A stretch of DNA of 10,333 bases from Candidatus Anoxychlamydiales bacterium (GTDB lineage: Bacteria; Chlamydiota; Chlamydiia; Chlamydiales; SM23-39), in NCBI GenBank assembly GCA_011064905.1, contig JAAKFW010000037.1, positions 1-10,333 of the forward strand. The letters are read 5' to 3'. The notes under the pieces are model-generated. The model did no database searches. It was not told the origin of the DNA and saw nothing but the letters and a program-made list of their open reading frames with translations. Position 1 is the stretch's first letter. The number at the start of each line of letters is the position of its first letter. This document shows positions 5,717 through 10,333 of the stretch, in pieces. Position numbers and translations under genes: made by a program.

Positions 5717-7351
5717 ATGCTTATATATGCCTCTCAATTAAATCCAACAATTGGAAACCTCTCACACAATACTGGAAAGATTTTAAATGCAATTGAAAAA
5801 GCTAGGCTTGAAAAAGCTGAAATAGTAGTGTTTCCAGAAAGTGCGATATCTGGCTATCCTCCAGAGGATCTTTTATTATATGATGATTTTATTGATCAAA
5901 TGCAAACTGAGCTTGATAAAATAATTGAAGCTTCAAAAGATCTATTTATTGTTGTTGGCACTATTAGAAGAAATAAAGAAAAAAAGGGTAATCCTCTTTT
6001 TAATAGCGCTGCTGTAATTTATGATAAAAAACTTTTAGGATATAAAGATAAATCACTTCTTCCAACCTACGATGTTTTTGTTGAAAAAAGATATTTTGAG
6101 CCGGGTGCAGATCAAAAAGCATTCGATTTTAAAGGGAAAAAAATTGGAGTTTTAATTTGTGAAGATGTTTGGTCTCATAGTGAGAACGTTTATAAAAAAT
6201 ATGAAAAAGATCCTGTAGAAGAGATGAAAAAATTAAAACCGGATCTTTTAATTAATATTGCAGCCTCTCCTTATTGCTATCAAAAAAAAGATCTTAGAGT
6301 AGAAGTTTTTTCAAAAGTTTCGAAAATACTTGCTTGCCCTCAAGTTATGTGTAATCAAGTTGGTGCTAATGATCAATTAGTGTTTGATGGTTATAGCATG
6401 TATTTTAATAAAGAAGGCTCTGTGGTTAATGTTGCTAAAGGGTTTGTAGAAGATCATTTGCTTATCGATACTGAAAAAGAAGCGCCTTTATTTTCTTATA
6501 AGGTTGATCCTTTGCAAGATCTCTATAGCGCTCTTATTTTAGGAGTAAAAGACTATTTTAGAAAGTTGCATCTTTCTAAAGCTTTGATTGGTCTCTCAGG
6601 TGGTATAGATTCAGCTTTAGTTTTATGTATAGCTGTAGATGCTCTAGGCCCTCATAATGTTTTAGCTCTAAATATGCCATCTAGGTTTTCTTCCGTCTCT
6701 TCTTTTGAAGATGCGAATTTTTTAGCTGCAAATTTAAGAGTAGAGCTAATGGACATTCCAATTGATCATATGTATCAACAATATTTGGATCTTCTAAGCC
6801 CTGTTTTTCAAGGGAAATCTTTTGATACTACAGAAGAGAATTTACAAGCTAGGATTAGAGGAATGATACTGATGGCGATTTCTAATAAATTAGAATATAT
6901 AGTTTTATCAACAGGAAATAAATCTGAAATGGCAATGGGATATGTAACTCTTTATGGTGATATGTGTGGGGGTCTTGGAGTTTTAAATGATGTAACTAAA
7001 ACTTTAGTCTATGAGTTAGCTAAATGGATAAATAGAAAAAAAGAGATAATTCCAAATAATACTATAAAAAAAGATCCCTCTGCAGAGCTAAAAGCTGATC
7101 AAAAAGATCAAGATACTCTGCCTCCTTATTCAATAGTCGATAAAGTAATAGATGGATATGTCGAAGATCATCTAAGTTATGATGAAATAGTTAAAAAATA
7201 CAAAATCGATAAAATTCTTGTAAAAGAGTTAATAGAAAGAATTCATAAAGCTGAATATAAAAGAAGACAAGGTCCTCCAGGTATAAGAGTTAGTAAGAAA
7301 GCGTTTTCAAAAGGTAGATTTTTCCCAATCGTTCAAGCTTGGATTCCTTAA
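5717..7351 (+). CDS. nadE: Glutamine-dependent NAD+ synthetase
   Basis: Catalyses the last step of NAD+ synthesis, amidating nicotinate adenine dinucleotide with ATP and ammonia taken from glutamine. 544 residues, the usual size of compact two-domain bacterial enzymes. The N-terminal nitrilase-type amidase domain (about 1-255) has the complete triad: Glu41 in FPESAISGYPPEDL, Lys112 in KSLLPTYDVF and Cys148 in VLICEDVW. The C-terminal synthetase domain has the PP-loop LSGGIDSAL at 293-301, STGNKSEMAMGYVTLYGD at 398-415 and the PSAELKADQKDQDTLPPY block at 454-471. No residue seems missing. The ATG at 5717 has AAAAGGA at 5701-5707 with a 9-base spacer. It is followed after 80 bases by an amino-acid permease in the same direction; a palindromic repeat sits on both sides. 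The organism can therefore complete NAD+ from nicotinate-type precursors, unlike some intracellular relatives that import NAD. Confidence 0.96.
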   Translation: MLIYASQLNPTIGNLSHNTGKILNAIEKARLEKAEIVVFPESAISGYPPEDLLLYDDFIDQMQTELDKIIEASKDLFIVVGTIRRNKEKKGNPLFNSAAVIYDKKLLGYKDKSLLPTYDVFVEKRYFEPGADQKAFDFKGKKIGVLICEDVWSHSENVYKKYEKDPVEEMKKLKPDLLINIAASPYCYQKKDLRVEVFSKVSKILACPQVMCNQVGANDQLVFDGYSMYFNKEGSVVNVAKGFVEDHLLIDTEKEAPLFSYKVDPLQDLYSALILGVKDYFRKLHLSKALIGLSGGIDSALVLCIAVDALGPHNVLALNMPSRFSSVSSFEDANFLAANLRVELMDIPIDHMYQQYLDLLSPVFQGKSFDTTEENLQARIRGMILMAISNKLEYIVLSTGNKSEMAMGYVTLYGDMCGGLGVLNDVTKTLVYELAKWINRKKEIIPNNTIKKDPSAELKADQKDQDTLPPYSIVDKVIDGYVEDHLSYDEIVKKYKIDKILVKELIERIHKAEYKRRQGPPGIRVSKKAFSKGRFFPIVQAWIP

Positions 7352-7375
7352 ATAAAAATTAAATATTTAATTTTA
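7348..7375. repeat. Palindromic element, copy 2 (before permease)
   Basis: The core AAAATTAAATATTTAATTTT (7355-7374) is a perfect 20-base palindrome. The 28-base unit differs at two positions from 5668-5695; here it overlaps the nadE stop codon and lies 56 bases before the permease start. Without G:C pairs it is a poor terminator, so an operator or a simple AT duplication is more likely. Confidence 0.45.
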
Positions 7376-7420
7376 TAAAAATTTAAATTACTATTTTGTT
7401 TATTGACAAATATAAATTGT

Positions 7421-7427
7421 AGGAGAG
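7421..7427 (+). promoter_or_regulatory. Strong ribosome binding site fixing the GTG start
   Basis: AGGAGAG lies 4 bases before GTG (7432-7434) and is the best Shine-Dalgarno in the window. It supports the GTG start, which has no competing ATG nearby. TTGACA at 7403-7408 lies just upstream, but a -10 box at the right spacing would fall on this site. Confidence 0.75.
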
Positions 7428-7431
7428 ATTT

Positions 7432-8976
7432 GTGGCAAAAAGTGGATTAAAAAAGGAGATAGGGTTTTTTACTCTTTTATCGATTGGCGTCGGTGGAATA
7501 TTAGGTTCAGGAATTTTTGGAATGCCAGCTATTATGGCAGCGGTCGCAGGCCCTGCTCTTATTTTAGCAATACTTATTTCAGGAATAATTACTTTTTTCT
7601 TAGGAATTGCTTATGCCGAATTAGGCTCTGCTTTTCCTATATCTGGAGGCCCATACTCACTTCCAAAATTAGCACTTGGAAATATGGGTGGATTTTTGAT
7701 GGGATGGGGATATTTTTTATATCTCTTTATTGGAACAGCAGCTGTTATAGATATTTTTGTTGTCTATTTAGGGTTTTATGTTCCAAATCTTGCTCATGGA
7801 GGCACTTTAACTCCATTAGGAATTCTAGTTGCTCTTATAGCCCTATGGGCGTTTACTTTAATTAATGTTTTTGGAGTGAAATGGGGAGGGCTTTATAGTG
7901 TTGTTACTACAGTTGGTAAGTTAATACCTCTAGCTATTTTCTTCCTAGTTGGCCTTTCTTTTGTTCAGGGCCATAATTTTACACCATTTATTCCATTTGG
8001 TTTTACGGGAGTAACTCTAGGTGTCGCTCTATTTTTCTGGTCTTTTACTGGCTTTGAAGCAATTGTAATGCCAACTGAAGAAGTAAAAAATCCAGCTAAA
8101 ACCATTCCTTGGGCAATGATATTAACTATCATTATTGTTTTAGTGGTTTATACTTTGCTCGCTTTTGTATTTCTTGGAATGATTGATTGGAAAGGTCTTG
8201 GTATTAATGCTGGAGACTGGAAAAGAATAGGAGAGCTAACATCTCCATTTGCAGATGTTGCAATTGGAATAGGGCTTCCATGGCTAGCGGCTATTGCTAC
8301 TATAGGTGCGATAATAGCAACAGCTGGAGCTGGAGGTAGCTGGGTTTTGATTCAAGCAAGACTTCCGTTTGCTATGGCAAGAGATAAACTTTTTTGGAAA
8401 CCCATGGCAAATGTTAATAAAAAATATGGAACTCCAATAGCTTCACTTATTTTTACCTCTGTTTTAACAAGTATTATTATGATTGCTATTCCAAATTTTG
8501 CATCAGTTGCTTTAATTGCATCTGTAACAGGTGTTGTGCCATATGCGGCAGCTGTGTTAGCTGTAAAAATACTTAGAAAAACAAAACCAAATGTAAAAAG
8601 ACCATTTAGATTACCAATGGTAAATTTAGTTACAATCATTGGTTTTGTTTTAGCTACCTTTGTGATTTATTGGGCAACCTGGCCGTGGTCACTCGTTGGT
8701 GTAATGCTTATGCTTACAGGTTTCATAGCTTTTATTTTTGTGAATAAAAAATGGGAGATCAAAAGAAACCTTTGGCTTATTGCTTATCTTCTCGGTATCG
8801 TGATCATATCATATCTTGGAGATCCATCTTTGATGTTTAATAACTTTTTACCTATAGATCCTTTGGGTTATTTAAAACTACCCTATGATTTGATAGTTCT
8901 TAGTGTTTTTGCAATTCTTATTTATCTCTGGGCATATAACGAGAATAAAAAATACAAAGAAAAATCTAAAAAGTGA
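7432..8976 (+). CDS. APC-superfamily amino-acid permease
   Basis: Inner-membrane amino-acid transporter, 514 residues, with about 14 hydrophobic segments, two more than the common 12. TM1 carries the backbone substrate-binding motif GVGGILGSGIFGMP (19-32). TM6 has FTGFEA (205-210), followed by the family consensus EEVKNPAKTIPWA (216-228). TM8 is rich in small residues (about 273-300). The ends are lysine-rich and cytoplasmic. The substrate cannot be read from the sequence. Arginine deiminase next door makes arginine uptake or arginine/ornithine exchange reasonable, but the N terminus is not that of the well-known ArcD antiporters as I recall them. It starts at GTG with a strong AGGAGAG site. 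A rho-independent terminator follows its stop. It may be transcribed with nadE across the 80-base gap; no convincing promoter of its own was found. Confidence 0.9.
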   Translation: MAKSGLKKEIGFFTLLSIGVGGILGSGIFGMPAIMAAVAGPALILAILISGIITFFLGIAYAELGSAFPISGGPYSLPKLALGNMGGFLMGWGYFLYLFIGTAAVIDIFVVYLGFYVPNLAHGGTLTPLGILVALIALWAFTLINVFGVKWGGLYSVVTTVGKLIPLAIFFLVGLSFVQGHNFTPFIPFGFTGVTLGVALFFWSFTGFEAIVMPTEEVKNPAKTIPWAMILTIIIVLVVYTLLAFVFLGMIDWKGLGINAGDWKRIGELTSPFADVAIGIGLPWLAAIATIGAIIATAGAGGSWVLIQARLPFAMARDKLFWKPMANVNKKYGTPIASLIFTSVLTSIIMIAIPNFASVALIASVTGVVPYAAAVLAVKILRKTKPNVKRPFRLPMVNLVTIIGFVLATFVIYWATWPWSLVGVMLMLTGFIAFIFVNKKWEIKRNLWLIAYLLGIVIISYLGDPSLMFNNFLPIDPLGYLKLPYDLIVLSVFAILIYLWAYNENKKYKEKSKK

Positions 8977-9011
8977 AAAGAAAAAAACAATTTTATTAAG
9001 ATAATATAAGA

Positions 9012-9046
9012 AAACAGCTCTTTTAAAAATAAAAGAGCTGTTTATT
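9012..9046 (+). terminator. Rho-independent terminator after the permease
   Basis: AAACAGCTCTTTTA (9012-9025) pairs perfectly with TAAAAGAGCTGTTT (9030-9043) across an AAAA loop, giving a 14-bp stem that ends in a T-rich TTTATT. It is the clearest terminator in the window. Being nearly symmetrical it could work in both directions, but only the permease converges on it. Confidence 0.85.
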
Positions 9047-9047
9047 C

Positions 9048-9076
9048 TAGCAATATTTCCAATAATTATTTATATA
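9048..9076 (+). promoter_or_regulatory. Weak candidate promoter for arginine deiminase
   Basis: TAGCAA (9048-9053) and TATATA (9071-9076) are separated by 17 bases, right after the terminator, with a leader of about 30 bases. The -35 match is poor. A second possible -10 (TATAAA, 9093-9098) is too close to the ribosome binding site. Confidence 0.25.
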
Positions 9077-9113
9077 GAAAATTAAAGATAAGTATAAATT
9101 TTAAGGTATTAAA

Positions 9114-10333
9114 ATGAATGGAAAAATAAGAGCTGAGTGGAACTCTCTTAAAAAGGTGGTGATTCACAGGCCTGGAATGGAGATGTTTTTTGGTCTCATG
9201 TCTCCATATAGTTCACTTTATGAAAGAGCTTTTTCAAGATCAGGAGCTAGAAGAGAGCATGAAGCTTTAGAGACTATTTTAAAAACAGAATTTGGAGTAG
9301 ATGTAATAAGACTAAAACAAGCAACTCTTCACACAGCATCTAAAGTTCCGATAGTTAAAAGAGAGCTTATTAATTTAGCAAGAGAGACTTTGGACTATAC
9401 TGGCGATGCTGGAGCTATCGCTAGAGCTAAAGAAGAGTTTGAAGAAAATATTAAATATCTGGATCTTGCCCATTTTTTTAATATTTTAATAATTAATCCA
9501 TCCCTAAATTTTGTTGTTCAAAAGGGAACTAGAAATGTTCAATTAAATATCACCAAAAGACAACCGCTTGCTAATTTATATTTCATGAGAGATCAACAAT
9601 TTGTAACAGATAGTGGAATAATTTTATGTAGGCTTGCAAAACCTGCAAGAAGAAGAGAAACTATTGTTACAAAATTCTTTTGGGAGCAAGTTATGGGCCT
9701 TTCTTTACATCATGAAATCGAAGAGCCCGGAACTATTGAAGGGGGAGAATTTATTCCAATGGGGAAATTTGCACTCGTAGGACAAGGAGATAGAACAAAC
9801 AGAGATGCTATAGAACAATTGCTTAAATTGGAATTTGAGTTTGAAGAGTTAGCTGTAGTGCATCAGCCAATGCATCCGCTTGTTCCGGCTGATAAGCCGG
9901 ATCCTATGATTAATATGCATTTAGATACATATTTTAATGTTGCTTCATCAAGAGTTGTAGTTGGTTGTGAGATGCTTATTAAAGAGGCTAAAGTTGAGAT
10001 TTTTCATAATGAAGGTATGGGCAATTTTAAAAAAGATCCAAAGGAAACTAATTTATATGATTATATCAAATCTAAGGGATTTGAAGTTATCAATATTACA
10101 ACCTTAGAACAGATGAGCTACGCATCTAACTTTTTATGTATAAAAGATGGAAATATTTTAGCAGTAGAGTCTGAAAGAAACGTTAAAAATGTTATAGATA
10201 ACGTAAAAAGAAGTGCTAAAGATGATCCAAAACGTTATGAAAAACTCTTAGATCATATTAAAGCAGATTATGAATTTTTGAAAAATGAAGGACAATTTTT
10301 CCCTCATAAAAAAGATGTTTATAAAATGGGACT
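9114..10333 (+). CDS. arcA: Arginine deiminase (3' end beyond window)
   Basis: Hydrolyses arginine to citrulline and ammonia, the first step of the arginine deiminase pathway, in the cytoplasm. 406 codons are present with no stop, so the C terminus is missing. Visible guanidine-modifying-enzyme motifs: VVIHRPGMEM near the N terminus (15-24), FMRD with Asp160, EGGE with Glu209, and MHLD with His269 and Asp271. These match the substrate-binding and catalytic acid/base residues of Pseudomonas aeruginosa ArcA (Asp166, Glu224, His278, Asp280). The catalytic cysteine (HCMTC region) should lie within the next few dozen codons. EGGEF replaces the usual EGGDV and HLDTYF replaces HLDTVF, so this is a divergent branch; a related amidinohydrolase or amidinotransferase activity cannot be excluded. 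The start has TAAGG at 9102-9106 with 7 bases between. The upstream permease is separated by a terminator. Confidence 0.85.
   Translation, partial: MNGKIRAEWNSLKKVVIHRPGMEMFFGLMSPYSSLYERAFSRSGARREHEALETILKTEFGVDVIRLKQATLHTASKVPIVKRELINLARETLDYTGDAGAIARAKEEFEENIKYLDLAHFFNILIINPSLNFVVQKGTRNVQLNITKRQPLANLYFMRDQQFVTDSGIILCRLAKPARRRETIVTKFFWEQVMGLSLHHEIEEPGTIEGGEFIPMGKFALVGQGDRTNRDAIEQLLKLEFEFEELAVVHQPMHPLVPADKPDPMINMHLDTYFNVASSRVVVGCEMLIKEAKVEIFHNEGMGNFKKDPKETNLYDYIKSKGFEVINITTLEQMSYASNFLCIKDGNILAVESERNVKNVIDNVKRSAKDDPKRYEKLLDHIKADYEFLKNEGQFFPHKKDVYKMG

Noticed and set aside
7403..7431. TTGACA before the permease as a promoter
   Set aside because: A -10 box 17 bases downstream would fall on the ribosome binding site, leaving no usable message start before the GTG.
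8352..8639. Minus-strand frame of 95 codons inside the permease gene
   Set aside because: It is antisense to a well-supported membrane protein gene and shows no family motif or ribosome binding site.

Overview
The window is AT-rich bacterial DNA (roughly one third G+C by eye) with tightly packed genes, clear AAGGA-type ribosome binding sites and a rho-independent terminator, so a bacterium rather than an archaeon. The gene set suggests a nutrient-scavenging, host-associated or amoeba-associated lineage such as Chlamydiota or Dependentiae: amino-acid transporters, arginine deiminase, glutamine-dependent NAD synthetase, and an HtpG with FGLGFYSAF and NVSRSYLQ motifs. That assignment rests on gene style and recalled family features only and is weak.

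Left part (1-3605), minus strand. An NSS/SNF-family sodium symporter and the chaperone htpG form a two-gene operon, with 7 bases between them and the htpG ribosome binding site overlapping the transporter stop codon. Downstream of htpG, an unrecognised gene runs off the left edge. Its first codons are far more GC-rich than anything around it, and its promoter region carries two related AT palindromes 22 bp apart.

Middle (3606-5716). A divergent AT-rich intergenic region leads into a single plus-strand gene for an archaeal-type STAND/AAA ATPase (ATPase_2 plus DUF234) with a PD-(D/E)XK-like C-terminal motif. It has a perfect 13-bp inverted repeat next to its TTGACA promoter and a second, related inverted repeat about 180 bp after its stop. 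A short open stretch resembling a transposase tail follows the stop. This is the part that looks most like accessory or acquired DNA.

Right part (5717-10333), plus strand. nadE (NAD+ synthetase), a 14-TM APC-family amino-acid permease with a GTG start, a strong terminator hairpin, and an arginine deiminase gene cut off by the right edge just before its expected catalytic cysteine. An almost identical 28-bp AT palindromic element lies in front of both nadE and the permease. The permease and deiminase could form an arginine import and breakdown module, but the terminator indicates separate or attenuated transcription. No rRNA, tRNA, CRISPR array or intact insertion sequence was seen. No clearly new multi-gene system is present; the best leads are the inverted-repeat-flanked ATPase and the edge gene with its palindromic promoter.
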